Origin: Streptobacillus canis | Lineage (GTDB): Bacteria; Fusobacteriota; Fusobacteriia; Fusobacteriales; Leptotrichiaceae | DNA length: 44,376 nucleotides | Direction of reading: 5' to 3' | Assembly (NCBI RefSeq): GCF_009733925.1 | Contig: NZ_WOEI01000011.1 | Coordinates: 1-44,376, forward strand | Part shown: positions 8,397-17,653 of the stretch, piece after piece | Numbering within the stretch: position 1 is the first letter of the stretch | Layout of the letters: each line of letters opens with the position of its first letter | Made by a program: the position numbers and the translations under genes | Notes under the pieces: model-generated | What the model was told of the DNA's origin: nothing | Seen by the model: the letters and a program-made list of their open reading frames with translations, nothing else | The model's database searches: none

Positions 8397-9647
8397 TTAT
8401 ATATCTAAACTATCTTCATTTAATAAAAAGTCAAATAGACTCATAGTAATTATTCCATAATCATTTATATATGTTTCCACAACATCTTTTACTATGATAA
8501 TCTTTTTGAATGAATCATTAATATTTTTTAGAGATGCACTTTCTTGCTCTATTTTCTCTAAATTAGGCATAGAATATGCTGATTGAATATATATTTTCTT
8601 ATCTCCTAATGTTGCTATAAAATCAACCTCTAAATATTTTTTCTTATACTTTTCCCCTTCATAATATCTTTTTTCTACAACACCAACATCTACTAAATAA
8701 CCTCTTAATCTTAGTTCGTTATATATTACATTTTCCATCAAATGTGTTTGCTCAAATTGTCTAAAATTTAGCCTTGCATTTCTTAATCCTAAATCTTCAA
8801 AATAGTATTTTAAAGGGGTTCCTATATATTTTCTTCCTTTAACATCATATCTATTTACTGCAGTAATTAAAAATGCATTTTGTAAATATTCGATATACGT
8901 TCCTATAGTTAAATTTGAAATTTTAGAATTAATAACACTTCTAAAAGTTGCTTCTATTTTACTCGGATTTGTAAGTGTTCCAATATTAGAAGCTAATATA
9001 TTAATTAAATCATTTAACTCTTCTTTTCTTTCTATTCTATGTCTTTCATATATATCCTTAATATATGTTTCTTGAAATAAGGAAATAAGGTAATTCATTT
9101 TTTCTTCTTTAGTTTCCATTCTAAGAACTAAAGGAAGTCCTCCATAATTTAAATATTCACTAAAACCTTGGTACATATCTTTAGGATATACTGACATAAA
9201 TTCTTTAAAACTTAATGGATATATATGTAATCTATCTCCACGTCCTCTAAATTTAGTTAATATATCATGTGAAAGAAACATAGAATTACTTCCTGTAACA
9301 TATATATCTAAATTATCTTTATGTAATAAAGAATTTAAAACATCTTCAAAATCCTCTAACATTTGTATTTCATCTATTAATATATATGTCTTTCCATCTT
9401 TAGATATATTAGAATATATATATTCTAATATTTTTCCCGGTTTTCTATATTCTTTATTTTCAAAAAGATCTAATTGAATTGATATAATATTACTATCTTC
9501 CACTCCTATGCTCTTTAAATATTTTTTAAAAATCTTAAATAGAAAATATGATTTACCACTTCTTCTAATTCCAGTAATTACTTTAATCAACCCATTATCC
9601 ATTTTCCTAATTAATCTATTTAAATATATGTCTCTTTCTATATGCAT
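8397..9647 (-). CDS. AAA ATPase with C-terminal DUF4143 domain
   Basis: A 416-residue cytoplasmic protein of the common AAA_14-DUF4143 family, whose molecular role is mostly unknown. The Walker A motif is GIRRSGKS at 26-33 and the Walker B-like motif is TYILIDEIQ near residue 110. The C-terminal half contains VDFIATLGDKKIYIQSAYSM, a restriction-endonuclease-like (D-x-A/Q-x-K-like) strand pattern seen in DUF4143 proteins. The ATG at 9647 follows GGGGTGAAATT. The gene stands alone and has its own extended -10 promoter; similar hairpins lie on both sides of that promoter. The family often occurs in many copies with patchy distribution. Confidence 0.85.
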   Translation of the reverse strand: MHIERDIYLNRLIRKMDNGLIKVITGIRRSGKSYFLFKIFKKYLKSIGVEDSNIISIQLDLFENKEYRKPGKILEYIYSNISKDGKTYILIDEIQMLEDFEDVLNSLLHKDNLDIYVTGSNSMFLSHDILTKFRGRGDRLHIYPLSFKEFMSVYPKDMYQGFSEYLNYGGLPLVLRMETKEEKMNYLISLFQETYIKDIYERHRIERKEELNDLINILASNIGTLTNPSKIEATFRSVINSKISNLTIGTYIEYLQNAFLITAVNRYDVKGRKYIGTPLKYYFEDLGLRNARLNFRQFEQTHLMENVIYNELRLRGYLVDVGVVEKRYYEGEKYKKKYLEVDFIATLGDKKIYIQSAYSMPNLEKIEQESASLKNINDSFKKIIIVKDVVETYINDYGIITMSLFDFLLNEDSLDI

Positions 9648-9669
9648 AATTTCACCCCATTTAAAATTT

Positions 9670-9694
9670 TGGGTATATCTACCCTTATTTTTTA
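9670..9694 (-). promoter_or_regulatory. Leader hairpin of the AAA/DUF4143 gene
   Basis: On the minus strand AATAAGGGTAGATATACCC contains GGGTA/TACCC around a GATA loop and would fall at the very 5' end of the transcript. It matches the terminator at 9745-9780 almost exactly over about 24 bases. Confidence 0.5.
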
Positions 9695-9696
9695 AT

Positions 9697-9724
9697 ATTA
9701 TACCATGAAATAACTTTATTTCAA
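9697..9724 (-). promoter_or_regulatory. Promoter of the AAA/DUF4143 gene
   Basis: Read on the minus strand, TTGAAA (9724-9719) and TATAAT (9702-9697) are 16 bases apart, with TGG directly before the -10, giving an extended -10 element. It lies about 50 bases before the start codon. Confidence 0.7.
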
Positions 9725-9744
9725 AATAACAAATATTATTTTAT

Positions 9745-9780
9745 TAAAAAATAAGGGTATTTCTACCCTTATTTTTTAAA
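9745..9780 (-). terminator. Terminator of the autotransporter gene
   Basis: AAAAAATAAGGGTA pairs with TACCCTTATTTTTT around a short loop. The A and T runs on both sides make it usable in either direction. It begins just after the autotransporter stop codon. Confidence 0.8.
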
Positions 9781-9783
9781 GTA

Positions 9784-12700
9784 TTACCAACTATATCCTA
9801 AACCTAATTTAAATGAATAATCTGAATATGATTTCCTATTTAAATTTAATCCAAAGTTAGTCGATATTAATATGTTCTTTGTAGGTTTACCATCTAAACC
9901 TATTTTAAATTTAGTTCTTAATACATCTGTATAAGTATTATCTAAACTTACTTCATTTTCTTTTAAGTTGATCTTAGATAAATTTACACCTAAATCTGCT
10001 TCAACATATGCATCTACATATTTATGTTTCAATTTAATTCCTGTATTATATCTTGCATAAAACGGTGAACTATTTTCTACTTTTACCTTCATATTATCTT
10101 TAATTATTGGATTAATTACATAACCTAAATTATTTAGATATTGTAACTCTATATCTTTAGTTAATTTAAATACTGGGCTTATCGATACATCTAAACTATG
10201 TTTAATCATATGTATATTGCCTTTTTCAGTTGTATCTAAAACATTAATATATCCTATCTTAGTTTCTCCACTAAACATTCCATACTTAATCCCAAATTTA
10301 GGAAGTATTTCTGTAATTAAGAAATTAGAATTTACTTCATTTTCCTCTAACTTGGTTGATACATTTGAATACATTGTTTTAAAATCTACTCCAGATAATA
10401 TTTCTAAATCTTTGATTTTATTTACTACTTCAATATCTAATTTTACTCCATTACTTAAAAGACTATTTTGATATTTTTTGTTTTCTTGACTATTTACTTC
10501 ATTATCTTTTTTATTATAATTTATAAATGAAGCATAAACACCATTTTTAAATATTGATACATCACTATTTGTTGCTAAAAGATTTAATTCATTTAAGAAA
10601 TATAGTCTACTAACTGCTTTTTCACTTATTATCTTAGTTAGTATAGCCTGCATCTCTTTTTTTGTTACTTTATATTTGAAAAGATTTGATAGATTATCAG
10701 CATTTACTAAATTAATTTTTCCTGGTAAAGTTCCAATTAATACATCTTTATCTTTATTTATATCATTTCCTAGAGTAACCTTAACATTAACAACGTCTAC
10801 ATTTTCAATATTTAATAAATTTTCTTTATTATTTAATACTAGATCTATTAATGAACTTGAACTACCTAAATAATTTCCTATATTTATTATATTATCCTCA
10901 GATTTAATTATTCCACTATTATTAACACTCTTTAAACTTACATCTGCTAAAATTTCTGCTTCAGTATTTTCTTTTAAAATAATATTAGTATTTTCTAATT
11001 CATCTTCTCTAACTATTAATTTTCCACTATTTATTTCTAAATCTTTAATTGTATTTTCACTATTAGTAAATTCTATATCTCCATTCCCACTTTTAACTAC
11101 TTTAATATCCCCAGTAATTAAGTTATTTACTAAAATATTCTCTTCTACTAATAGATTTAATTTAGATTCATTATTTCCACTATTAATTATTTTTCCACTA
11201 TCTTCATTATCTTTATGTAATCTTAAATTTAATTCTGTTGCACTAACATCTAAAATTCCACCATCTTTAATTAAGAAGCTATTATTATTACCTAATTCCT
11301 CTTTATTATCTATTTTTAATGTAATACTACCTTGATTTTTATCTTCTCTATTTCCTATTATTGTAATATTTCCAATATATGTAGGATTAATAGAATTAAT
11401 ATCTATTACTCCACTGTCGCTATACTGTGCATCTACTATAATATTTTTAGATATTAAATTATTATTTAAAATTAAAGTTCCTCTACCAGACAATTTATAT
11501 TCATCTTTAACTTCTATATTATCTAGACTTAAACTAGTATTTTTTTTAGCACCTACATACATCGTGTTTTCTATATTTTTTTCATTTTCTAATTCTAATA
11601 CTCCAAGTGAACCTTCTTTAATATATTTCTTATCTTTATATTCACCAAAAGCACCATAATTTAAATTAATTACTTTAGGTTCATCTATTTCTTGATTATT
11701 ATCTTCAATTATATTTACCTTACTACCCTTATATATATTAATGGTTTTATCTTTTCTTAAAAGTCCTTTACCTTTTAAATTAATTATTCCACCATCTCCT
11801 CCAAGGTTAATTATATTTATTTCCTCAGGTATTTTAATATTTTCATTTCCTATAGTAATTTCTTTACTACTTCCAAGATAAAGATTAGGATAATTTTTAT
11901 ATTTAACATCTAAATTAGTTACATTCTCCCCTAAACTTAATATACCCGTAGAACTTTTATCAATTCTATCTAATAGGTTTGGAAAATCAATATTTTTATC
12001 TACTTCTAAAATACTATCTTCAGAAATTTTTGTAATTGTATTACCTAAACTAGTTTTTTCTGCTACCTTAACTTTTCCTTCATTAATTACAAAAGTTCCA
12101 GTATTAATATTATCTATACTACTTATTTCAAGTAAACCTTTACCTGTTTTAGTCGCTTTAACATTTCCTGCTATCTTAGAATTTATTACTACTTTATTAT
12201 TATTTTCAATATTTAATTTAAAATTTTCAATAGTACTTGTTTCTGAAAAATTTATATTTCCTTTTAATATAGTTTTATTTATCTCTTCTTCAGTTTTTGA
12301 ATTTTCAAAATCTAAATTTTCTCCTTTATCTTTCACTTCTCCTTCTAATATTAATTCAATTTTTGAATCAGGAGATAAATTTATATTAGAATCTACCTCA
12401 ATAGCTCTTTTAAATTCTAATATACTTCCACCTTTAACATTTATTTCCTTGGATTTAAAAGAACTTCTCTCAAATTCATTTAATAAAATATCATTATATG
12501 CTCCAACAATAATATTGTCTCCAGTAAAGATTACTTTCCCATCTTCAATATCAAATTTTCCTTTTATATCACTTTTTCCTCTTAATTCCCAAGCAATATT
12601 ATTTGATGGTTTATATTTTAGATTTATATTGCCAATAAATGAACCCAAATATGTTCTATTTTCGTCTCCTTTAAAATTTAATTCAAAATTAGAAAATTTT

Positions 12701-14217
12701 TCTGAAGTATTTTTTATTTCAGCATCTCTATCAATATGATAAATATCTTCAAATTTTAAACTATTTCCATTTAAATCTAATTTTCCTCCTCTTAATCCAA
12801 AATATATATTATTTGCATTAAGTTGATTTTCAGACATAAGTTTTACAATAGCTCCCTTTGCAACTCTTATGTTCTTTGCAGCATATCCTCCAGTATTATT
12901 TAATAATAAAGTTCCCTCTCCTATATTTATATCTCCTTCATTATTTCCTAATGAATTAACATACAGGGTTCCTTTTCCTATTTTTCTAACTATATTTCCT
13001 TTATTAATTTTAAGTTTATACGTTAAAGTTTTATCTTCATCAATTACATAGCCTGCCGTTTTTAAATCAGCAATTCCATCTATTCTTGTATTTTCTTTAA
13101 ACTCAAGTCTTGCTTCATTTATATTTGTATTACTCAAAACTTGTATAACTAAATTTGGAACATTAAATATTTGATTTTTTAAATTATAAAAATCCGATTC
13201 CTCATTTCTTTTTGTTATATTAGCATTAAAAACTTCTTTTCCATTTATTAAAAGTTTATTAGATTTAAATTCTGCACTATACGCATCATCAATTTCGTTA
13301 CTTTGTGTCTTTAATTTTAAATCTCTATATTTATCTATATCACTTCTTAAAATAGAGACTACATCCCATCCTCTATTTTCTAAAGCTCCATTTCCTGCGC
13401 TATTATTAGCTAAAAATAACCATTTTTTATTCTCTTTATCCCACCAAAATAGAGGAGAACCACTATCACCATTATTAGTTCCAATATCCATAGCAGTCTT
13501 AGGTGTTTTATCTAATCTTATATTTACCCTTTTTTCATCTAGACCATTATAAAATTTAGTTATTCTATTTAATCCTCCACTATATGTTCTATTTAATTTT
13601 GAACTTGTTCCATCTTCAAAACTTACAGTTCTTTCTCCTCTACCCATTCTTGCGACTAAATCATTTTCTGAAACTCTTGATAAATCATACAAAACTTCAT
13701 TAGTTGTAGCGTCATGTAAAACTCTATCTAATCTAACTAAAGCCCAATCTGTTCCTATTGAAGTATATTGATTTCCTATTGCAGTTTCACTAAATTTCTT
13801 CAATTCATTTATCTTTAAATTATACTCTTCATAATTTAAAGTATCTTTATCTCTAAATCTAGAAACTACCTTTTTATTTCCATTATATAAATTAACATCT
13901 TTTCTAATATGCCTACTTAGAAATTCGTATCCAAATCTAAGATTACCTATATGCTTAACACCAGATAAAATTTGTGGATCATCTAAAAAAGAATAACTTC
14001 CTTCTGTATTAACACCATCAAAGTTTGGAACAACTTCTAATGTTCCACTCTTACTTCCATCTTTTTTATATACATTTACGTTCGTATTCCCAAGTTTAAA
14101 TTTTCCATTATTCATAGCAAATGATTCATAATCTTCAGCTGTAATATCATATCTAAGTGCTCCCGAAAAAGAAGAAAAACTCGTTATTAATAGTATAAAT
14201 AATAATTTTCTATTCAT
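9784..14217 (-). CDS. S6-type serine protease autotransporter
   Basis: A 1477-residue type Va secreted protein. Residues 1-20 are a signal peptide (MNRKLLFILLITSFSSFSGA). A chymotrypsin-like S6 peptidase domain follows: likely catalytic H89 (SGVKHIG), D157 (GTDWALVRLD) and S252 (NNGDSGSPLFWW). A long passenger with beta-helix-like repeats rich in N, I, G and K runs to about residue 1180. The C-terminal barrel ends in GLGYSW, with the usual terminal aromatic residue. I see no cysteine in the protein, as is common for autotransporter passengers. IgA protease and SPATE toxins share this architecture, but the substrate cannot be predicted. The start at 14217 is chosen because TGGAG precedes it, it begins the signal peptide, and the upstream in-frame ATG at 14247 overlaps the -10 box. 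Confidence 0.92.
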   Translation of the reverse strand: MNRKLLFILLITSFSSFSGALRYDITAEDYESFAMNNGKFKLGNTNVNVYKKDGSKSGTLEVVPNFDGVNTEGSYSFLDDPQILSGVKHIGNLRFGYEFLSRHIRKDVNLYNGNKKVVSRFRDKDTLNYEEYNLKINELKKFSETAIGNQYTSIGTDWALVRLDRVLHDATTNEVLYDLSRVSENDLVARMGRGERTVSFEDGTSSKLNRTYSGGLNRITKFYNGLDEKRVNIRLDKTPKTAMDIGTNNGDSGSPLFWWDKENKKWLFLANNSAGNGALENRGWDVVSILRSDIDKYRDLKLKTQSNEIDDAYSAEFKSNKLLINGKEVFNANITKRNEESDFYNLKNQIFNVPNLVIQVLSNTNINEARLEFKENTRIDGIADLKTAGYVIDEDKTLTYKLKINKGNIVRKIGKGTLYVNSLGNNEGDINIGEGTLLLNNTGGYAAKNIRVAKGAIVKLMSENQLNANNIYFGLRGGKLDLNGNSLKFEDIYHIDRDAEIKNTSEKFSNFELNFKGDENRTYLGSFIGNINLKYKPSNNIAWELRGKSDIKGKFDIEDGKVIFTGDNIIVGAYNDILLNEFERSSFKSKEINVKGGSILEFKRAIEVDSNINLSPDSKIELILEGEVKDKGENLDFENSKTEEEINKTILKGNINFSETSTIENFKLNIENNNKVVINSKIAGNVKATKTGKGLLEISSIDNINTGTFVINEGKVKVAEKTSLGNTITKISEDSILEVDKNIDFPNLLDRIDKSSTGILSLGENVTNLDVKYKNYPNLYLGSSKEITIGNENIKIPEEINIINLGGDGGIINLKGKGLLRKDKTINIYKGSKVNIIEDNNQEIDEPKVINLNYGAFGEYKDKKYIKEGSLGVLELENEKNIENTMYVGAKKNTSLSLDNIEVKDEYKLSGRGTLILNNNLISKNIIVDAQYSDSGVIDINSINPTYIGNITIIGNREDKNQGSITLKIDNKEELGNNNSFLIKDGGILDVSATELNLRLHKDNEDSGKIINSGNNESKLNLLVEENILVNNLITGDIKVVKSGNGDIEFTNSENTIKDLEINSGKLIVREDELENTNIILKENTEAEILADVSLKSVNNSGIIKSEDNIINIGNYLGSSSSLIDLVLNNKENLLNIENVDVVNVKVTLGNDINKDKDVLIGTLPGKINLVNADNLSNLFKYKVTKKEMQAILTKIISEKAVSRLYFLNELNLLATNSDVSIFKNGVYASFINYNKKDNEVNSQENKKYQNSLLSNGVKLDIEVVNKIKDLEILSGVDFKTMYSNVSTKLEENEVNSNFLITEILPKFGIKYGMFSGETKIGYINVLDTTEKGNIHMIKHSLDVSISPVFKLTKDIELQYLNNLGYVINPIIKDNMKVKVENSSPFYARYNTGIKLKHKYVDAYVEADLGVNLSKINLKENEVSLDNTYTDVLRTKFKIGLDGKPTKNILISTNFGLNLNRKSYSDYSFKLGLGYSW

Positions 14218-14238
14218 AAAACTCCATTCTATAATTTT

Positions 14239-14244
14239 ATTATA
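14239..14244 (-). promoter_or_regulatory. -10 box of the autotransporter gene
   Basis: TATAAT on the minus strand, 22 bases before the chosen ATG. No clear -35 at the right spacing is seen; TTGCTA is 19 bases upstream of it. The gene follows the lacD terminator, so a promoter here is expected. Confidence 0.45.
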
Positions 14245-14267
14245 CATATATTTTACTCCATTTTAGC

Positions 14268-14298
14268 AAAAAAAGAAAGGAAGAACATTTGTTCTTCC
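14268..14298 (-). terminator. Terminator of lacD
   Basis: GGAAGAAC pairs with GTTCTTCC around a 4-base loop. On the minus strand it is followed by TTTCTTTTTTT. Confidence 0.85.
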
Positions 14299-14313
14299 CT
14301 ATATATTTTTCTA

Positions 14314-15288
14314 TTATTTTCCTAATTTTAATCTCCAGTCAGTAGCTGTTTTATTTAATACTTCATCAAGTGATGTAATTTTTTCTTTACCTTCAGTTTG
14401 TAACCATTTTTGACCTGTTTCTCTTCCATCTAAGCTATATGGTTTAATTGCATCTGCCCAAGTAGCTCTTCCACATAATACACCATTAAATGTAGAACCA
14501 GCTTCTTTAGCTAATTCTAATGATTTTTTGAATAAGTCCATGCTTACTCCACCTGATAAGAAGATGAATGGTAATTCAGTAGCTTCAGCTTGTTCTTTAT
14601 AGAATGCTTTAGCTTCTTCTTTAGTGTATACCCATTCTTCACCATATCCTTCAACATAGTTCATATCTACAGGTATTTCCATTTTTAATACTGTTACGTT
14701 ATATCTTTCTTTTGAAAATTCTTTCATCATTTCTATTACTTTGTGAGGTCTAACTTTTGCATATTCTTTTCCAGTTCTTCCTTCTTCATCATAAGAAACT
14801 AATTCTAAGTAGAAAGGAATATCTTCACCTAAACATTCAGATCCTAATCTTTCAACAAAGATGTGTTTAGATTCGTTGATAGCTTTATCATCATCTACAT
14901 CATAGTATAGTAAGAATTTGATGGCATCTGCACCTTGTTCTTTTAATCTTTTTACTGACCATTCTTCTAAAATGTCTGGTAATCTTCCTTTTTTAGTAGC
15001 ATCATATCCTGTTTTTTCGTATGCTAATAATAATCCTGCATCAGTAGCTCTTACTTTAGATGCTGGTAAACCAAATTCTGGGTCTAATAATATAGAAGAT
15101 GCATATTTAGTTAATTCTGAAGAAACTAAACATTTGAAATCTTCAATTTTTTCAGTAGTTGCATCTGAATAAGCCCCTATCATTTTTTTAATAGATCCTC
15201 TTTGGTCTATTGCTAAAGCACCTATGATTCCTTCTTTGTTAGAAAGTCTTTCCATAGCTGCATAAACATTTTTAGAAATTTTTCTCAT
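14314..15288 (-). CDS. lacD: Tagatose 1,6-bisphosphate aldolase (class I)
   Basis: A 324-residue cytoplasmic aldolase matching LacD in length (about 326). It splits tagatose 1,6-bisphosphate into dihydroxyacetone phosphate and glyceraldehyde 3-phosphate. GIIGALAIDQRGSIKKM lies near the N-terminus, and VTVLKMEIPVDMNYVEG near residue 200 holds the probable Schiff-base lysine. FIFLSGGVSMDLF and FNGVLCGRATWADA follow. The ATG at 15288 is chosen; a TTG seven codons upstream would include the ribosome-binding site AAAGGTGG in the coding part. It is a single gene with its own terminator, divergent from pgk. Functionally it could complete the AgaS route (GalN6P to tagatose 6-phosphate to the bisphosphate), although the tagatose 6-phosphate kinase is not in the window. 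Confidence 0.92.
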   Translation of the reverse strand: MRKISKNVYAAMERLSNKEGIIGALAIDQRGSIKKMIGAYSDATTEKIEDFKCLVSSELTKYASSILLDPEFGLPASKVRATDAGLLLAYEKTGYDATKKGRLPDILEEWSVKRLKEQGADAIKFLLYYDVDDDKAINESKHIFVERLGSECLGEDIPFYLELVSYDEEGRTGKEYAKVRPHKVIEMMKEFSKERYNVTVLKMEIPVDMNYVEGYGEEWVYTKEEAKAFYKEQAEATELPFIFLSGGVSMDLFKKSLELAKEAGSTFNGVLCGRATWADAIKPYSLDGRETGQKWLQTEGKEKITSLDEVLNKTATDWRLKLGK

Positions 15289-15326
15289 AACGTGAAATCC
15301 ACCTTTCAAAATTTATATATATAATT

Positions 15327-15332
15327 ATTATA
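15327..15332 (-). promoter_or_regulatory. -10 box of lacD
   Basis: TATAAT on the minus strand, about 38 bases before the lacD ATG. The -35 region is weak (TGGAAA at about 18 bases). Confidence 0.45.
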
Positions 15333-15380
15333 CTACATTTATGTGAATTTTTCCACATTTTTTTATATAAATATATTGAC

Positions 15381-15409
15381 TTGAAAAAAAAGGGGTTTAG
15401 TGCTATAAT
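15381..15409 (+). promoter_or_regulatory. Promoter of pgk
   Basis: TTGAAA (15381-15386), 17 bases, then TATAAT (15404-15409) preceded by TGC, an extended -10. It lies 36 bases before the pgk start codon. Confidence 0.75.
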
Positions 15410-15445
15410 TATCTTGTAAAATCATATTTTTTTAAGGAGAAAAAC

Positions 15446-16669
15446 ATGGCAAAGAAAACTTTAAAAGATTTAGAAGTAAAAGGAAAAAAAGTATTAGTAC
15501 GTGTTGATTTCAACGTACCTATTAAAGAAGGAGTTATCAAAGATGATAATAGAATTAAAGCTGCATTACCTACTTTAAACTACGTTTTAGAAAACGGTGG
15601 AAAAGTAATAGCTTTCTCTCACTTAGGAAGAATTAAAGCTGAAGAAGATAAAGCTGCAAAATCTCTTGCACCAGTTGCTAAAAGATTAGAAGAATTATTA
15701 GGTAAACCAGTTAAATTCGTACCTGCTACAAGAGGTGCTGAGCTTGAAGCAGCAGTTGCTGAACTTAAAGAAGGAGAAATCCTAATGTTCGAAAACACTC
15801 GTTTTGAAGATGTTGAAAACGGAGAAGTTGTTAAAAAAGAATCTAAAAACAATGCTGAACTTGGTAAATACTGGGCTTCACTTGGAGATGTATTCGTAAA
15901 CGACGCATTCGGAACAGCTCATAGAGCACATGCTTCAAACGTTGGAATTTCATCTAACATAGCTGATTCAGCTGCTGGATTCTTAATGCAAAAAGAAATA
16001 GAATTCATCGGTGGAGCAGTTGATGAACCAAAAAGACCATTTGTTGCTATCTTAGGAGGAGCTAAAGTTAGTGATAAAATTGGTGTAATTGAAAACTTAT
16101 TAGACAAAGCTGATAAAGTAATTATCGGTGGAGGAATGATGTTTACATTCTTAAAAGCATTAGGAAAAAATACAGGTAAATCATTATTAGAAGAAGATAA
16201 AGTTGAACTTGCTAAACAATTAATAGAAAAAGCTGGAAACAAATTAATCTTACCTATAGATACAGTAGTTGCTAAAGAATTTAACAACGATGTTGAACAC
16301 CACGTAGTATCTGTTGACGAAGTTAAAGATGATGAAATGGGATTAGATATAGGGCCAGCTTCAATAGAATTATTCGCTAAAGAATTAGAAGGAGCTAAAA
16401 CTGTAGTATGGAACGGACCTATGGGAGTATTCGAAATGCCTAACTATGCTAAAGGAACTATAGGTGTATGTGAAGCTATAGCAAACTTAGCTGATGCAAT
16501 CACAGTAATAGGTGGAGGAGATTCTGCTGCAGCTGCTATCCAACTTGGATATGCTGAAAGATTCTCTCACATTTCAACTGGTGGAGGAGCTTCTCTTGAA
16601 TACTTAGAAGGTAAAGTTTTACCAGGAGTAGACGCAATCGCTGAAAAAAAATGTTGTTGTTCTCATTAA
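15446..16669 (+). CDS. pgk: Phosphoglycerate kinase
   Basis: A 407-residue glycolytic enzyme transferring phosphate from 1,3-bisphosphoglycerate to ADP in the cytoplasm. The N-terminal signature [16 protein letters not shown], the substrate-binding AFSHLGR, and the nucleotide-domain blocks [31 protein letters not shown] and [12 protein letters not shown] are all present, so it looks fully functional. TAAGGAGA precedes the ATG. It is monocistronic, with a strong extended -10 promoter and its own terminator, as expected for a highly expressed gene. An oddity is the extra C-terminal tail KKCCCSH, with three adjacent cysteines and a histidine, which the core enzyme does not need. Confidence 0.98.
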   Translation: MAKKTLKDLEVKGKKVLVRVDFNVPIKEGVIKDDNRIKAALPTLNYVLENGGKVIAFSHLGRIKAEEDKAAKSLAPVAKRLEELLGKPVKFVPATRGAELEAAVAELKEGEILMFENTRFEDVENGEVVKKESKNNAELGKYWASLGDVFVNDAFGTAHRAHASNVGISSNIADSAAGFLMQKEIEFIGGAVDEPKRPFVAILGGAKVSDKIGVIENLLDKADKVIIGGGMMFTFLKALGKNTGKSLLEEDKVELAKQLIEKAGNKLILPIDTVVAKEFNNDVEHHVVSVDEVKDDEMGLDIGPASIELFAKELEGAKTVVWNGPMGVFEMPNYAKGTIGVCEAIANLADAITVIGGGDSAAAAIQLGYAERFSHISTGGGASLEYLEGKVLPGVDAIAEKKCCCSH

Positions 16670-16672
16670 TAT

Positions 16673-16700
16673 AAATGCACCTTCGGGTGCATTTTTTTTA
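16673..16700 (+). terminator. Terminator of pgk
   Basis: AAATGCACC pairs with GGTGCATTT around a TTCG tetraloop, followed by a run of Ts. Confidence 0.93.
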
Positions 16701-16751
16701 GCCATGAAAAATATGATAAACAAATTTCACTAAAGGAAGCGAGGAGATAAA

Positions 16752-17651
16752 ATGAAATCAGGATTTATATCAATAGTTGGAAGACCTAATGTAGGAAAAT
16801 CAACTTTGATTAATAAATTAATAGAAGAAAAGGTAGCCATAGTTTCAGATAAAGCTGGAACAACTCGTGATCAAATTAGAGGAATAGTTAATAAGGGAGA
16901 AAATCAATTCATATTTATAGATACACCAGGTATACATAAACCTAAACATTTACTTGGAGAATATATGACTAATCTTGCCATAGAAACTCTAAATGAATGT
17001 GATTTAATACTATTCTTACTTGATGGAACTAAAGAAATTAGTACAGGAGATATGTTTGTTAATGAAAATATTAAAAACTCTAAAACTCCTACTTATGTTA
17101 TAGTAAACAAAATAGATCAAATGAGTGATGAAGATTTAAATAACAAGATGGAAGAAATCAAAGAAAAATTAGGTGATTTTGAAGGAATCATAACTATGTC
17201 AGCAAGTTATGGCATTGGTGTTCATAAAATATTTGACGTTTGTGAAAAATATCTTTCTAATGATATTTGGTTCTACCCTGAAGATTATTATACTGACATA
17301 TCAGTAAATAAAATAGTTATAGAAACTATTAGAGAGAAAATCCTACAAAAAACTAAAGATGAAATACCACATTCAGTAGCACTTGAAATAATTAATATAG
17401 AGTCTACTGAAGATAAAAGAAGATATGACATTAATATCTATGTAGAAAGAGATAGTCAAAAAGGTATAATTATTGGAAATGGTGGTAGATTACTAAAAGA
17501 AATAGGAATAGAATCTAGACGTGAAATAGAAGCATTAACTGATTTAAAAATTACCCTAAAACTATGGGTTAAAGTAAGTAAAAAATGGAGAAAAAATGAA
17601 AAAATGCTTAATGAACTAGGATATGATATTAAAAAATTTAAAAGGAGATAA
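16752..17651 (+). CDS. era: GTPase Era
   Basis: A 299-residue GTPase that binds the 3' end of 16S rRNA during 30S maturation. The GTP-binding motifs are GRPNVGKS at 10-17 (G1), TTRDQ (G2), DTPG (G3) and NKID (G4). A C-terminal KH RNA-binding domain follows with GIIIGNGGRLLKEIG near residue 240. The length is normal for Era. GAGGAGA precedes the ATG. It lies 2 bases before the ADP-ribosylglycohydrolase gene, so the two are probably co-transcribed. No clear promoter is seen between the pgk terminator and era. Confidence 0.97.
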   Translation: MKSGFISIVGRPNVGKSTLINKLIEEKVAIVSDKAGTTRDQIRGIVNKGENQFIFIDTPGIHKPKHLLGEYMTNLAIETLNECDLILFLLDGTKEISTGDMFVNENIKNSKTPTYVIVNKIDQMSDEDLNNKMEEIKEKLGDFEGIITMSASYGIGVHKIFDVCEKYLSNDIWFYPEDYYTDISVNKIVIETIREKILQKTKDEIPHSVALEIINIESTEDKRRYDINIYVERDSQKGIIIGNGGRLLKEIGIESRREIEALTDLKITLKLWVKVSKKWRKNEKMLNELGYDIKKFKRR

Positions 17652-17653
17652 GA

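Noticed and set aside
10217..13051. Plus-strand reading frames of 60-96 codons across the autotransporter gene
   Set aside because: They are shadows of the minus-strand gene, with no ribosome-binding sites, no recognisable domains and composition expected from the complement.
14245..14247. Upstream ATG for the autotransporter
   Set aside because: It overlaps the -10 box and would put ten polar residues before the signal peptide.
15376..15381. TTGACT as the -35 box of pgk
   Set aside because: It is 22 bases from the -10 box; TTGAAA at 15381 has the correct 17-base spacing.
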